Shown here one piece after another: positions 27,345 through 37,218 of a stretch of 64,000 nt of DNA. The stretch covers positions 121,582 through 185,581 of the forward strand of contig DDUL01000035.1 of assembly GCA_002344785.1 (NCBI GenBank), given 5' to 3'. A program made the translations under genes and the position numbers. Source of the DNA: Bdellovibrionaceae bacterium UBA2339. Lineage in GTDB: Bacteria > Bdellovibrionota > Bdellovibrionia > Bdellovibrionales > JAMPXM01. The notes beneath the pieces were generated by a model. It was not told where the DNA came from, made no database searches, and was given only the letters and a program-made list of their open reading frames with translations. Each line of letters starts with the position of its first letter. Position 1 is the stretch's first letter.

Positions 27345-28036
27345 TCCATGCCCCCTTTCGCTGCTAACTCCGCGTCTGAGATCTGTCCCGCCAACAGGCG
27401 CAGTGTTCGTTTATTCCGCCGTCGAACCAACTCGTGATCATGAGTCGCCACCACGACAGTGGTTCCTTGCGCATTGGCTTGTTCGAAAAGATCCATGATT
27501 TCTTCCGATAGTTCTGGATCTAAGTTGCCGGTCGGTTCGTCCGCGATGATCAAGCCCGGCCGATGAATGAGAGCACGAGCAATCGCGACTCGCTGTTGTT
27601 CGCCACCTGAGAGTTGCTCAGGCCACTCATTCGCTTTGTGATGAAGTCCAACGTCCTGCAGAACCTGCATGGCCCGCTCGCGCTGCGCATTCGGAGATTC
27701 GCCACGAATGATCAAGGGCAAGGTCACATTCTCGAGAACGGTCTTGTGTTTCAGTAAGCGAAAATCTTGGAAGACGACGCCCAGTTTTCTTCGGTAATAG
27801 GCCAAGTCATTGCCGGACAAATCGTTGAGTCGAATTCCTGCGACCGTCGCTTGACCCGAAGTCGCCCGATCATAAGCCGACAACAGGCGGAAAAAAGTGG
27901 TCTTGCCGGCGCCACTCGGTCCGGTCAAAAACACAAATTCCCCTCGTGCGATTTCAACGTTCAGATCGCGAAGCGCGTGAATCTCTTGTCCGCGCGATCC
28001 CGCATAAGTCTTGTACACATGAGAGAATGAAATCAT
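27329..28036 (-). CDS. ftsE: Cell division ATP-binding protein FtsE
   Basis: The ATPase subunit of the FtsEX complex, 235 residues from ATG 28036. Walker A GPSGAGKTT (about 39-47), Q-loop VFQDFRLL, the signature LSGGEQQRVAIARAL and Walker B LIIADEPTGNLD are intact. The frame is open to 28153, but MISFSHVYKTYAG is the normal FtsE start, and AAGGA precedes it. It is first in the ftsE-ftsX-envC-ctpA operon. Confidence 0.96.
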   Translation of the reverse strand: MISFSHVYKTYAGSRGQEIHALRDLNVEIARGEFVFLTGPSGAGKTTFFRLLSAYDRATSGQATVAGIRLNDLSGNDLAYYRRKLGVVFQDFRLLKHKTVLENVTLPLIIRGESPNAQRERAMQVLQDVGLHHKANEWPEQLSGGEQQRVAIARALIHRPGLIIADEPTGNLDPELSEEIMDLFEQANAQGTTVVVATHDHELVRRRNKRTLRLLAGQISDAELAAKGGMEWAHR

Positions 28037-28296
28037 CGATCGCCCATTCCTTCCTGGAAACGACGCCAAACAAAGCCACTCAGCGCTCTCAAGTTCGACA
28101 GAGATTTGCTTGTCTTGGACTCGAGCCACTCTTCGCCTGGCGAATGCCTTCAACCAGCTCTCTCAGCATAGTCGATACGAGAGCGGATGGGTCCGAGTCA
28201 CAGGTCCAGTTCTCGCTCCGCAAATGAACGCGCCAACTCGAGCCGATGGACTCAGCCCAGACCGCTTGGACTCAGGTCAATGTGCGATTTGAGAAA

Positions 28297-28581
28297 TCAG
28301 TTGGGCGTTGGACTCTGTTGACTGAGTTTATCAACGATACTTTGGTGCTGGTCCTGCATGGCTTGGCGCAGGACTTCAGCCAGTGCGGCACGATCGCGCA
28401 TCAGTAAAAACGCGTTCTTGGCACGCAACACTTCCGAATAGGGCGTTCGCTGCGAGTCCACAACCGCACCATTGCGAAAGACTCGACTCACAATCCAAGG
28501 ATTTTGAAACCCCCAGTCTTCAGTCTGGACATGGTAGTGCGCACCCTGAAGTCGTAAGTCGGTGTTGAAACCCTTCAGCAC
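28297..28581 (-). CDS. Small conserved protein (HVQTED motif family)
   Basis: A protein of 94 residues with no assigned function. The stretch YHVQTEDWG...NPWIVSRVF.NG with a following PYSEVL resembles short proteins that I recall as common in deltaproteobacteria and Bdellovibrionota, where the HVQTED signature is conserved. It is predicted cytoplasmic, with no signal sequence. The frame opens with GTG at 28617, but the GTG at 28581 has a strong GGGGAGG five bases upstream and was chosen. It stands alone, 260 bases upstream of ftsE, and is divergent from the lipoprotein at 28663. Confidence 0.75.
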   Translation of the reverse strand: MLKGFNTDLRLQGAHYHVQTEDWGFQNPWIVSRVFRNGAVVDSQRTPYSEVLRAKNAFLLMRDRAALAEVLRQAMQDQHQSIVDKLSQQSPTPN

Positions 28582-28662
28582 AAAGTCCTCCCCACGTCTT
28601 GAGGAGACGACAAACACAAGCGCGGGTCAATCTTCCCCTGCTAACGGCCGATAAGCAGAGGC

Positions 28663-30744
28663 ATGCCAAGGACGACTCGCGCGGGCCAAATCCTCACTCA
28701 AATTCTGCTCGGGATGGCTTTCATTTCCATGACAGCTTGCGAGGCCCCACGTCACTTTGATTCCGAGTCGCAATTTTCATCCAAGGCCGAAGTCGCCTAT
28801 TGCGCGACCACAGTGCCGATCCAAGGGCCATCGCGCATTCTTCAAGGCGAGGCCCACTACGAACTTCGCAGCGACGGCAATGGCCTGCCCACGGACTCCG
28901 CATTTCGCTGGACTCCGTCGTCTGACTGGCACCCTCACCTAAGTGTTGCATTGGATTTTCAATCCGAAAGCGGAGATTCGCTGCGGCTGCGAGTGCCAGC
29001 GCCAACCGAAGGTTGGCAAAAGCCAATCGATGCACTCGCCGCATTGGCGACTCAATTTCCATCGAACTGGGACGTCTACAAAGCCGGATCCCACATCTTC
29101 AGCGCACCACCCATCGGTGAAGACTGGAGATTGATCCACCACAGCGGAGTGGCGCCGCCCATCCGCAATCCCGATCCTCGCCCCATCCGCCTGGCCGAGA
29201 TCGCGGTCGTCGGAGCCAACGGACAAACTCTTCAATGCGGCACCACAGATGAAGTTGGCGGCTTTGCTCTCGAAATTCCGTTAGACGCCCAAGCCTGGCG
29301 GCTTGAGGTTCGAGCCCGCGCTCATCACCACAGAAACTCCACCTCGATTCTCGACGCTCCGGAAAGCAATCGAACTTACGCATTGATCGCCGATGCTTCA
29401 CAAGCCACAGGTCCGCTGCGCCTTCGCGCCAAGGTTCGCGGCGATTTGCTCGGTGGAGCGTTTCACATGCTGGAGCTCACGCTTCGTGCTCAAGATTTCT
29501 TGCGTCGGGAAACTCGGCTTCAGAATCACCTGCATGGACCACTCGAAGCTCAAAGCTGCGATCCGAGTTGGCCCGTCTGCCAACCCTTCGATCGTGCTCC
29601 ACGCGCACAAATCTATTGGCGACCCGGCCGCAGTCCCAATGAATCCCCACAGTCCACAAGTTCAGCCAGTTACTACGTTCGCGGCTCGGCCTCGATCTAC
29701 ATTTCCGGCGGATTGCGAGGCAACACGATCTCCAGCGACATGGATCACTTCGATGATGCCGTCGTCTTGCACGAGTACGCACACTTTCTCGAAGACTTCT
29801 TTGGCCACAGCGCCTCTCCGGGGGGCGCCCACGATGGTGATTCTCTCATCGATCCTCGCTTGGCTTGGAGCGAAGGCTTTGCCAACTTTCTCCAAGCGGC
29901 GATCACCGGCCGCAGCGATTATCGCGACTCTTACGGCACACCCGAGTGCAGCTCGCTTTGTGCGGGCGTTCTGATTCACGAATCCTTTGATCATCCCGAG
30001 CGAGATCTTCCTGATCCGGAGGCAAAAGGAGAGGGAATTTTCAGAGAATTCGCTGTGACTCGCTTTCTCCACTCAGCATTTAAACAATCTGGCTTCGGTG
30101 AAATCTGGCTCAGTTTTCAATCGCGACATCTGCCGCAACACCAACGAGAGGCCTTCCCAACCTTTGCGAGTTTTATAAAACGACATGACTCAAGAGCCGG
30201 CTCTGCGGACTGGGCTACGCATTTGAGTCGAGAAGTACTACTTCATGGTGAGGGCGAATACGCGACACTGCTCCAGCAAAGTCCACATTGCTCCACGACA
30301 CCAATGTACCCGCGGCGCATGCCTTGGGACTGGGGCGACTGGTCGAGTCTCGATTGGTCGATGAACAACGACTTCTTCCAAATCCATCACCCCGGTGGCC
30401 GCGTACAAGTCGAACTTCACTATGCGCATGAACCGCTGATCGATGCGCAACTCTATCTTTGGTCGCCCACCCACAGAATGGGCGTCGATCGATTTCTCAT
30501 GGCGACATCTCACACCGAAGCCCAAAGTTGCGACACAAATTCATCCTGCTTGCTTTCCGATGCCGAGACCCCAGGTTTGGATCGCAAACTCCGCCACCTC
30601 AATGCCTCAATCCCCGCCGGAACTTATCTGTTACAACTCCGTCTTGATGTGCGTCGTATGCCAATTCGCGTGAAGCCCGAATTGCAAGCCTCGATGCTCT
30701 ATCAACTCAAAATCAATGGTGAGCGACAATGTCCGACAAAGTGA
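28663..30744 (+). CDS. Lipoprotein zinc metalloprotease (gluzincin-like)
   Basis: A predicted lipoprotein of 693 residues; the signal sequence ends SMTAC (Cys26). A zinc protease site is visible: LHEYAHFLEDF (HExxH at 370-374) with WSEGFANF supplying a third ligand, Glu404, 29 residues further on, a gluzincin arrangement. N-terminal beta-rich domains (about 50-330) look like adhesion or carbohydrate-type modules, including AEIAVVGANG...TDEVGGFAL, a CNA-B-like strand pattern. The C-terminal part resembles a PPC-like beta-sandwich. Likely substrates are outside the cytoplasm; none can be named. It overlaps the next gene by 16 bases. Confidence 0.8.
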   Translation: MPRTTRAGQILTQILLGMAFISMTACEAPRHFDSESQFSSKAEVAYCATTVPIQGPSRILQGEAHYELRSDGNGLPTDSAFRWTPSSDWHPHLSVALDFQSESGDSLRLRVPAPTEGWQKPIDALAALATQFPSNWDVYKAGSHIFSAPPIGEDWRLIHHSGVAPPIRNPDPRPIRLAEIAVVGANGQTLQCGTTDEVGGFALEIPLDAQAWRLEVRARAHHHRNSTSILDAPESNRTYALIADASQATGPLRLRAKVRGDLLGGAFHMLELTLRAQDFLRRETRLQNHLHGPLEAQSCDPSWPVCQPFDRAPRAQIYWRPGRSPNESPQSTSSASYYVRGSASIYISGGLRGNTISSDMDHFDDAVVLHEYAHFLEDFFGHSASPGGAHDGDSLIDPRLAWSEGFANFLQAAITGRSDYRDSYGTPECSSLCAGVLIHESFDHPERDLPDPEAKGEGIFREFAVTRFLHSAFKQSGFGEIWLSFQSRHLPQHQREAFPTFASFIKRHDSRAGSADWATHLSREVLLHGEGEYATLLQQSPHCSTTPMYPRRMPWDWGDWSSLDWSMNNDFFQIHHPGGRVQVELHYAHEPLIDAQLYLWSPTHRMGVDRFLMATSHTEAQSCDTNSSCLLSDAETPGLDRKLRHLNASIPAGTYLLQLRLDVRRMPIRVKPELQASMLYQLKINGERQCPTK

Positions 30745-31394
30745 AACAAGCTCTGCGTTCCAATCGCTCACTTCTGATTCTCGCGGGAATGTGTATCTTG
30801 AGCTATGCCATAGCTTGGTGGATTTCAGCGAACTCGGAAGACTCCGAGAGGATAGACTACCGTAACCGCAAGATCCTACCCGCAGAGTCGCAGGAGCGGA
30901 CTGAAAAGCACTCACCACCTCTTCACTTGGTCCAGGTGGAAACGGCACCGGTTCAATCGCAGAGTCGATCGCACACGTTTCCACAAGGAACAACGCAGGA
31001 TCGGAACGCCAACATCCAGCGCTTTGTCGCCGAAACGCGAGTCATTCCGAAAAAGGGTACACCTGAGCAGGAGTATGCGTGGATTCTTCCTCAAGGTGTT
31101 CGGCTCGCCCATGTCGAACAACACACAGGACGCATTCCCGCGCTTCAAGCCGGTCAAAGTTGGCCATTGCGCATTGAAGTGGAGTGGGATTTGGACGCCG
31201 ATGGCGTGGCCCTAAGACCTGAGAGCACCCCGCTGGTCTTACATGTGTATCGCAACATCAACGGCCAAGCCGTCGGTCAGCTTTCGCAGTTTGAGCTGCC
31301 GCCCATTTCACCAAAGCGCGATTCCCTACTGGAAGAGCCAAACGGTGAAACACGTCGACCCCGTATACCACATCGAGATTCTCTCGAACGCTGA
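30729..31394 (+). CDS. Hypothetical membrane-anchored protein coupled to the metalloprotease
   Basis: Unrecognised, 221 residues. One TM segment (about 14-33), then a long disordered-looking charged linker (about 35-105) and a C-terminal region (about 110-200) that reads as a beta-rich domain (QSWPLRIEVEWDLDADG, LVLHVYRNING). Topology would put it in the periplasm. The ATG at 30729 lies inside the end of the metalloprotease gene, so translation is probably coupled and the two products may act together. Confidence 0.7.
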   Translation: MSDKVKQALRSNRSLLILAGMCILSYAIAWWISANSEDSERIDYRNRKILPAESQERTEKHSPPLHLVQVETAPVQSQSRSHTFPQGTTQDRNANIQRFVAETRVIPKKGTPEQEYAWILPQGVRLAHVEQHTGRIPALQAGQSWPLRIEVEWDLDADGVALRPESTPLVLHVYRNINGQAVGQLSQFELPPISPKRDSLLEEPNGETRRPRIPHRDSLER

Positions 31395-31407
31395 TCGGTA
31401 TCGAGTC

Positions 31408-31971
31408 TTAGACCGGAATGACAATCAGCTCGGGATCAAACTGATCGCGAAGTATGCCTTGGATGGCATCTAAGGTTCCGCCAACGGATGACGGACAAGT
31501 TCCGCAAGCTCCCTGATAGCGCACTTCGAGTTGGTGATTTTCGTACTTCACAACTTCGATATCGCCGCCATCACCTTGCAAGTGCATGCGCACGGTTTCA
31601 TCAAGGATCTGTTCGATCTTGCGGAGCGGTTCAGGGAGATTGTCACGCGATGCCTTCTGCCGCTCATCGGGCATGAGAAAGTTCGGATCGTGAATCGGCA
31701 ATCGGCGCTGAAGTACTGCCTGAACCTCAAGTTCCAACGTCGCGACATCCGTATCTTCAGCAAACGTCACTGTGGTGACGTTCTCAAAGAAGTGAAGCTG
31801 CCGAACTCCTTCGATTGCGAACAGATCTTCGGCTAACAAAATCCCCGTCGCCTCAGAAGGCTTCGTGAACGTTGCCTTGCCGACATTCTTAACCGGCACG
31901 CTCGTGACGAACTTCAAAGCGTTGGGATTTGGGGTCGGCTGAATTCGAACTTGCACAGCATGCGTGGACAT
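31408..31971 (-). CDS. nfuA: Nfu-type iron-sulfur cluster carrier
   Basis: A 187-residue cluster scaffold or carrier that hands Fe-S clusters to target proteins. The N-terminal Nfu domain (about 5-90: VRIQPTPNPNALKFV) precedes a NifU-C domain (about 105-185) with the cluster-binding GACGTCPSS (CxxC). This Nfu_N plus NifU_C form is the eukaryote/alphaproteobacteria-like architecture, not the E. coli NfuA A-type fusion. GAGG precedes the ATG. It follows sufS by ten bases and closes the suf operon. Confidence 0.92.
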   Translation of the reverse strand: MSTHAVQVRIQPTPNPNALKFVTSVPVKNVGKATFTKPSEATGILLAEDLFAIEGVRQLHFFENVTTVTFAEDTDVATLELEVQAVLQRRLPIHDPNFLMPDERQKASRDNLPEPLRKIEQILDETVRMHLQGDGGDIEVVKYENHQLEVRYQGACGTCPSSVGGTLDAIQGILRDQFDPELIVIPV

Positions 31972-31981
31972 AGCGAAACCT

Positions 31982-33241
31982 CTACTCGAGCAACATTTTC
32001 TTGGATTTACGAACAGCCTCGATCAAGCGGTGGACATCAGACTCAAGATTCAAAAGTGAAAAACTCGCCCGCGCTGTGGAGCTCACATTCCAATGCGCCA
32101 TTAAAGGCTGGCAACAATGATGTCCGGTCCGAATCGCAATTCCTTGCTGATCCAAAAGACTTCCCACGTCGCTCGCGTGCGCACCTTCGAGATTGAAAGA
32201 TACGATCGCGCTATCGTGAGAGCCGCCATACAAGACGATTCCCGGAATTTCGCGAAGCTTTTGCCGCGCCAACTGCGCCAAGGCCTTCGAATGCTGAGCC
32301 GCTTGCCCTGGATTTTGCGATGTGAACCATGCCAATGCGGCCTCTAACCCCAATGCACCTTCGACGTTTGGTGTGCCAGCTTCGAACTTTTGCGGCACGT
32401 CCGCCCAAGTCGAGGCTTCCAACCTCACTTCGTGGATCATGCTTCCACCGCCTTGATAGGGAGCCAGACGATGCAGACGATCTGAGCGACCCCACAATAC
32501 GCCGATGCCAAAGGGGCCATGTATCTTATGCCCCGAGAAGGCCACAAAATCAGCGCCGCACTTCGCAACCTCAAGCGGGAAAGCCGTAACGGCTTGTGCG
32601 GCATCGAGAATCAAAACCGCTTCGGGCGCCAACTCATCGACCAGATCGCGAACCGCCTGCACGTTCAGCCGCGCGCCCGTGACATTCGATAGCCAACTCA
32701 AAGACACCAATCGCGTCTTCGAATTCAACTTTGATCGAAGAGAATCCAAATCGATCGCATCGGAGGCATCCACTTGCGCGTATTGAACGACCGCACCGCG
32801 TTCTTGCGCGATCATCTGCCAGGGAACGATGTTGGAGTGATGTTCAAGCTGAGACAACACGATCTCATCGCCCGGTCGCAGCTCTTGTCCTCCCAAGGAT
32901 CGCGCCACCAAATTCAACGACTCCGTCGTACCTCGGGTGAAAATGATTTCTTCCGGCGAACTCGCGCCAATGAATTCCGCGACACTCTTTCGCGCACCTT
33001 CGTAGGCGACAGTTCCGCGTTGCGCGAGCTCATGGGCCCCGCGATGCACATTCGCGTTCTCTGTTAAATAGAAATCGCGAATCCGATGAATCACCCGCAG
33101 CGGCTTCAAACTCGTAGCGGCCGAGTCGAGATACACCAAAGCTTGTCCGCGAATCTGCATGGAGGCCTGCGGAACATCTCCACGAGCACGTTCCACATCA
33201 AAGCTCAATGCATTCTGATCCCAGCTGGTTCGACCCGTCAT
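31982..33241 (-). CDS. sufS: Cysteine desulfurase SufS
   Basis: A PLP enzyme of 419 residues that takes sulfur from cysteine for cluster assembly. The PLP lysine is in FSGHKIHGPFGIG, and the persulfide cysteine is in TGHHCCQPLM, the type II (SufS) position. The aminotransferase class V pattern is clear (FTRGTTESLNLVA, LSQLEHHSNIVPWQ). It overlaps sufD by four bases (ATGA), with AGGAAG upstream. No sufE or sufU is in the window. Confidence 0.96.
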   Translation of the reverse strand: MTGRTSWDQNALSFDVERARGDVPQASMQIRGQALVYLDSAATSLKPLRVIHRIRDFYLTENANVHRGAHELAQRGTVAYEGARKSVAEFIGASSPEEIIFTRGTTESLNLVARSLGGQELRPGDEIVLSQLEHHSNIVPWQMIAQERGAVVQYAQVDASDAIDLDSLRSKLNSKTRLVSLSWLSNVTGARLNVQAVRDLVDELAPEAVLILDAAQAVTAFPLEVAKCGADFVAFSGHKIHGPFGIGVLWGRSDRLHRLAPYQGGGSMIHEVRLEASTWADVPQKFEAGTPNVEGALGLEAALAWFTSQNPGQAAQHSKALAQLARQKLREIPGIVLYGGSHDSAIVSFNLEGAHASDVGSLLDQQGIAIRTGHHCCQPLMAHWNVSSTARASFSLLNLESDVHRLIEAVRKSKKMLLE

Positions 33242-34503
33242 GTTGCACTTCCTGAAGTGCGCGAGGCCTCAGCACCAAGCGATGTGTCCCGCTCAGTCAA
33301 CAGCACATTGGCCTCCGTCTCGATCCAAGCACGGCCGACTCGCATGAGTTCCGCATCTTGCAGTCCCCGCAGAGCCTCAAGCGCAAACCCCAATAGCAAA
33401 ACTTCTTTCGCCTTCGCCTCGGAAATTCCGCGCGACCGCAAATAAAAGAGATGTTCTTTATCGAGCTGACCGACCGCCGCACCATGCGCAGCTTTCACGT
33501 CATCGGCATCAATCTGCAATTCCGGCTTGGTGTTGATCTCAGCTGTCGGAGACAACAGAAGATTCTGACTCAATTGCGCAGCATTCGCGCCAATCGCATC
33601 TCGACGAATCAAGACTCGGCCATTGAAGATGCCCCGCGAACGATCCGCCAACAAGCCTTTGTAGAGTTGATGGGATTGGGTATCTCCCACTTCATGCTCA
33701 ATGCTCGTGCGATGATCCAAGACCTGCTCGTTGCGCGCCATGAATGTCGCATCAAGATGCGCTTGGCCTCCGCCGCCTTGAAGCCTCACATCGGCGTCCT
33801 CTCGACACATTTTTCCGCCGGTCGAAACTTGCACTTGTACGTAATGGGCGTTTTCAGAAACAAGTGCGATGGACTCCGCGAATCCCCAAGCTTCGACTCC
33901 CGCGCCCTGCATTCGCAAATGCTCCACGCGACTTCCGGAACCCAGGAACATCCGCGTTCCCCAGCTCAATGCGCCCACCTGCGCGCCGTATTGCTCGACC
34001 ACATTCAAGCGAGCGTCCTCATCCACAACGAGAAGCCAACCCGCACAAGACCATGCGTTGACCTCGCCTCGAGGCGCATGAACACGCAGTGGAGCTTGCG
34101 GAGAAACTCCGCGAGGCACAAACACAACCCATGGATCCGAGAGCCAAGCGAGAGCGTTGAATCGATGCGCGGGAGAGATCTTCATCAAATCGCGCACGCG
34201 ATCCAAGACCACGCCCGAGGCCGCCGACATTCGGCAAGCCTGCACACCCTCAGGCAACTCAAACCTCAACTCATCCGCCAGCGGTCGCAAACTCGATTCT
34301 TGAAGTTTCGCGATTGGAGAATACTTCCAAGCTTCCTCTCGAGCGCTCGGCCAACCTCGCGCAAAATCTTGAGTGAGGTCTTGGCGCCACGGAACTTCGC
34401 TCGATCCAACATCGGATCCCAACGCCTTCCATGCCTCTAGCACGAGGGCGCCCTGCGAAGACAGACTCGGTGTCTGATGCAGCACCTCAGAGGAGCCAGT
34501 CAT
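33238..34503 (-). CDS. sufD: Fe-S cluster assembly protein SufD
   Basis: The SufD subunit of the SufBCD scaffold, 421 residues from ATG 34503. The N-terminal part is variable; the C-terminal beta-helix region is typical, with [20 protein letters not shown] and [11 protein letters not shown], ending with the SufBD tail [20 protein letters not shown]. The frame opens with TTG at 34518, but the ATG, preceded by GAGGAAAAAGG, is better. It overlaps sufC. Confidence 0.93.
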   Translation of the reverse strand: MTGSSEVLHQTPSLSSQGALVLEAWKALGSDVGSSEVPWRQDLTQDFARGWPSAREEAWKYSPIAKLQESSLRPLADELRFELPEGVQACRMSAASGVVLDRVRDLMKISPAHRFNALAWLSDPWVVFVPRGVSPQAPLRVHAPRGEVNAWSCAGWLLVVDEDARLNVVEQYGAQVGALSWGTRMFLGSGSRVEHLRMQGAGVEAWGFAESIALVSENAHYVQVQVSTGGKMCREDADVRLQGGGGQAHLDATFMARNEQVLDHRTSIEHEVGDTQSHQLYKGLLADRSRGIFNGRVLIRRDAIGANAAQLSQNLLLSPTAEINTKPELQIDADDVKAAHGAAVGQLDKEHLFYLRSRGISEAKAKEVLLLGFALEALRGLQDAELMRVGRAWIETEANVLLTERDTSLGAEASRTSGSAT

Positions 34504-35281
34504 AACCTTTTTCCTCAAGCTTCAATGCGAGTGAATTGTCGCCAGTTTCCACGATTTTTCCATCAGCGAGGACATGCACAAAGTCAGGCGTGATGTAATC
34601 CAACAAACGCTGATAATGCGTGACCATGACGATGGCGTTGTGACGCGACTTCAGCTTGTTGACGCCATTGGCGACAATCCTGAGCGCATCGATATCGAGA
34701 CCCGAATCCGTCTCGTCCAGCAGCGCCAGACGTGGCGATAGCACGGCCATCTGGAGAATTTCATTGCGCTTCTTTTCGCCACCCGAGAAGCCGACATTCA
34801 CCCCTCGGTCCAAGAACTTCTCGTCCATCTCCACCAGCGCCATCTTGCTCTTGAGGTACTGATCAAAGGCGGCGTCGCTCAACGCTTCCGTTCCCTGATG
34901 TTTGCAAATCGCATTATAGGACGTGCGCAAAAAACTTCGGTTGCTCACGCCCGGCACTTCGATGGGATATTGAAAGGCCAGAAACACGCCTTCTTTCGCC
35001 CGTTGATCCGGCTCAAGCTCCAGCAGGTCACGCATTTGAAAGTTGATCTCGAAGCGAATTCGACCCGACACGATTTCATAGTCGGGATGACCGGCGATCA
35101 CTTTCGACAAAGTCGATTTACCCGAGCCATTCGGCCCCATGATCGCGTGCACCTCACCCGCACGCACGACCAAATTCAAACCCTTCAAAACGGGCTTATC
35201 CTGGACGTTCACGTGCAAATCCGTCACTTCAAGCAAGACTGGTTTTTCTGCTGCTGCCGCACTCACTGTCGAACTCCTCAT
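34487..35281 (-). CDS. sufC: Fe-S cluster assembly ATPase SufC
   Basis: The ABC-type ATPase of the SufBCD complex, 264 residues in the full frame. Walker [10 protein letters not shown], the signature [14 protein letters not shown], Walker [13 protein letters not shown] and the H-loop [10 protein letters not shown] are intact. ATG at 35281 overlaps sufB by four bases; a GTG at 35266 has AGGAG seven bases upstream and may be the real start. The longer [13 protein letters not shown] region is normal for SufC. Confidence 0.96.
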   Translation of the reverse strand: MRSSTVSAAAAEKPVLLEVTDLHVNVQDKPVLKGLNLVVRAGEVHAIMGPNGSGKSTLSKVIAGHPDYEIVSGRIRFEINFQMRDLLELEPDQRAKEGVFLAFQYPIEVPGVSNRSFLRTSYNAICKHQGTEALSDAAFDQYLKSKMALVEMDEKFLDRGVNVGFSGGEKKRNEILQMAVLSPRLALLDETDSGLDIDALRIVANGVNKLKSRHNAIVMVTHYQRLLDYITPDFVHVLADGKIVETGDNSLALKLEEKGYDWLL

Positions 35282-36708
35282 CCCACCGAATTTTCAAGTT
35301 TCATTTCAATCAGCTTGACCGCCTCAACCGAAAACTCCAGAGGCAGTTGCTTGAAGACGTCCTTACAGAATCCATTCACCAAAATCGAGATCGCCGCTTC
35401 CTTGTCGAGGCCTCGCGACTGCAAGTAAAACAACTGATCCTCACTGATTCGCGAAGTGGTTGCCTCGTGCTCGAGGGTGGCCGTCGGATTCTTGATTTCA
35501 AGATAGGGATAGGTGTTGGCTGAACATTCGCGACCGACCAACATCGAATCACACTGCGAGTAGTTTCGCGCGTTTTGCGCGGACGCCATAATCTTCACCT
35601 GGCCGCGATAGGAATTGGACGACTTGCCCGCCGAAATTCCCTTGGAAATGATGGTGGATTTGGTGTTCTTGCCGATGTGAATCATCTTCGTTCCGGTGTC
35701 GGCCTGCATGAAGTCATGAGTGAGCGCGACCGAGTAGAACGCACCTTGTGAGTCATCACCCAACAACACACAGCTCGGATATTTCCAAGTGATGGCCGAG
35801 CCCGTCTCGATTTGCGTCCACGAGATCTTGGACGCCTTTCCCTTACATACGCCGCGCTTCGTGACGAAGTTATAAATTCCGCCGCGACCCTCGCGATCAC
35901 CCATATACCAATTCTGAACGGTGGAATACTTGATCTCCGCACGATCTAGGGCCACCAACTCGACGACAGCAGCATGAAGTTGATTTTCATCTCGCTGAGG
36001 GGCCGTGCACCCTTCGAGATAATTCACAAAGGAGTCTTCTTCCGCGATGATGAGCGTGCGCTCAAACTGACCCGTCTCGCTGGCGTTGATGCGAAAGTAC
36101 GTCGACAGATCAATCGGGCAACGCACGCCTTTTGGCACGTGCACAAAGGAGCCGTCGGTGAAAACCGCCGCGTTCAATGCGGCAAAGTAGTTGTCGGTGT
36201 GAGGAACGACGCTGCCCAAATATTTCTTCACCAAATCCGCGTGCGTGTGGAGAGCTTCGGAGATCGAACAAAATACCACGCCATACTTCTTCAATTCTTC
36301 TTGGTGAGTCGTGCCGACGGACACGCTGTCAAAGACCGCATCGACGGCCACACCCGAAATTCGTTTCTGCTCCGAGAGCGGAATCCCCAAGCGTTCGAAG
36401 GTCTTCAAAAGCTCAGGGTCCAACTCGTCCAAACTCTTCGGTCCTTCACCCTTGTTCTTGGGCGCCGAGTAGTAACTGATGTCTTGGAAGTCGATCGGTG
36501 GATAACGGAGGTCGGCCCATTCCGGCGAGCTCATGCTCTGCCAATGGCGAAACGCCTTGAGGCGATAGTCCAGCATCCACGAAGGTTCGTTCTTTTTTGA
36601 CGAGATCAAACGAATGACGTCTTCGTTCAGACCCTTGCCCACGCTCTCCGTCTCAATGTCAGAGACAAAGCCGTACTTGTAGCCTGTGTTGATCGGCAAA
36701 CCGCTCAT
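35278..36708 (-). CDS. sufB: Fe-S cluster assembly protein SufB
   Basis: The SufB scaffold on which nascent clusters form, 476 residues, the family length. Diagnostic stretches include [57 protein letters not shown] and the C-terminal [25 protein letters not shown] stands just before the ATG at 36708, which overlaps the stop of the rrf2 regulator by four bases, making regulator and scaffold a single translation-coupled unit. Confidence 0.97.
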   Translation of the reverse strand: MSGLPINTGYKYGFVSDIETESVGKGLNEDVIRLISSKKNEPSWMLDYRLKAFRHWQSMSSPEWADLRYPPIDFQDISYYSAPKNKGEGPKSLDELDPELLKTFERLGIPLSEQKRISGVAVDAVFDSVSVGTTHQEELKKYGVVFCSISEALHTHADLVKKYLGSVVPHTDNYFAALNAAVFTDGSFVHVPKGVRCPIDLSTYFRINASETGQFERTLIIAEEDSFVNYLEGCTAPQRDENQLHAAVVELVALDRAEIKYSTVQNWYMGDREGRGGIYNFVTKRGVCKGKASKISWTQIETGSAITWKYPSCVLLGDDSQGAFYSVALTHDFMQADTGTKMIHIGKNTKSTIISKGISAGKSSNSYRGQVKIMASAQNARNYSQCDSMLVGRECSANTYPYLEIKNPTATLEHEATTSRISEDQLFYLQSRGLDKEAAISILVNGFCKDVFKQLPLEFSVEAVKLIEMKLENSVG

Positions 36709-37154
36709 GTGGCCTCCGCACGGCGTTCCGAAACACGCTGAGGCTTACTCTCGATCAGTTCGGCCAGACTCAGGGACTTGTAGAACTCGCCAATCTTTCG
36801 GTTCAGAGATTGAATCGGCGAGACAATGTTGCACGAGTTCACCATGTCACATTGACCCTCTTCGCTCGCGCCCAAACAACGCGCGACTGCGAAAGGCCCC
36901 ATCAACATCTCCATGAGATCGTGCAAACTCACATGTTGCAGATCTTTGGCGATGTAATAACCGCCGCGCACTCCCTGCTCGGCATCCAAGAGTCCATGTT
37001 GAGACAAAGTCTGAAGAACTCGAGCCGTCATATCGGGCGGCATTTTGTAAGCCGTCGCGATTTCCTTAACTGTGCTGCGCTCACCAGGAGCTTTGGCTCG
37101 CATGTGCTTGAGGGACATCAATGCGTACTCGACTTTTCGATGAATCCGGTTCAT
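36705..37154 (-). CDS. Rrf2-family (IscR-like) Fe-S regulator of the suf operon
   Basis: A winged-helix regulator of 149 residues from ATG 37154 (GAGGA upstream; the open frame reaches TTG 37187). The HTH region [23 protein letters not shown] is typical of Rrf2 proteins. Three cysteines, [10 protein letters not shown] and NSC (spacing x8, x5), match the cluster-binding loop of IscR, whose spacing is x5, x5, so the loop here is three residues longer. It is first in the suf operon and probably senses cluster supply and represses its own promoter; see the palindrome at 37213-37229. Confidence 0.9.
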   Translation of the reverse strand: MNRIHRKVEYALMSLKHMRAKAPGERSTVKEIATAYKMPPDMTARVLQTLSQHGLLDAEQGVRGGYYIAKDLQHVSLHDLMEMLMGPFAVARCLGASEEGQCDMVNSCNIVSPIQSLNRKIGEFYKSLSLAELIESKPQRVSERRAEAT

Positions 37155-37209
37155 AAACGGCGTCCTCAGCGATCGATTCGCGTCCAATTGGGGCGATGAA
37201 AACTAAACG

Positions 37210-37218
37210 ATAATAGCA
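37210..37218 (-). promoter_or_regulatory. Candidate extended -10 promoter of the suf operon
   Basis: On the minus strand the bases read TGC-TATTAT, an extended -10 form. No good -35 is seen at the usual distance, which is tolerated with an extended -10. A transcript would start near 37203, about 49 bases before the rrf2 ATG. Confidence 0.45.
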
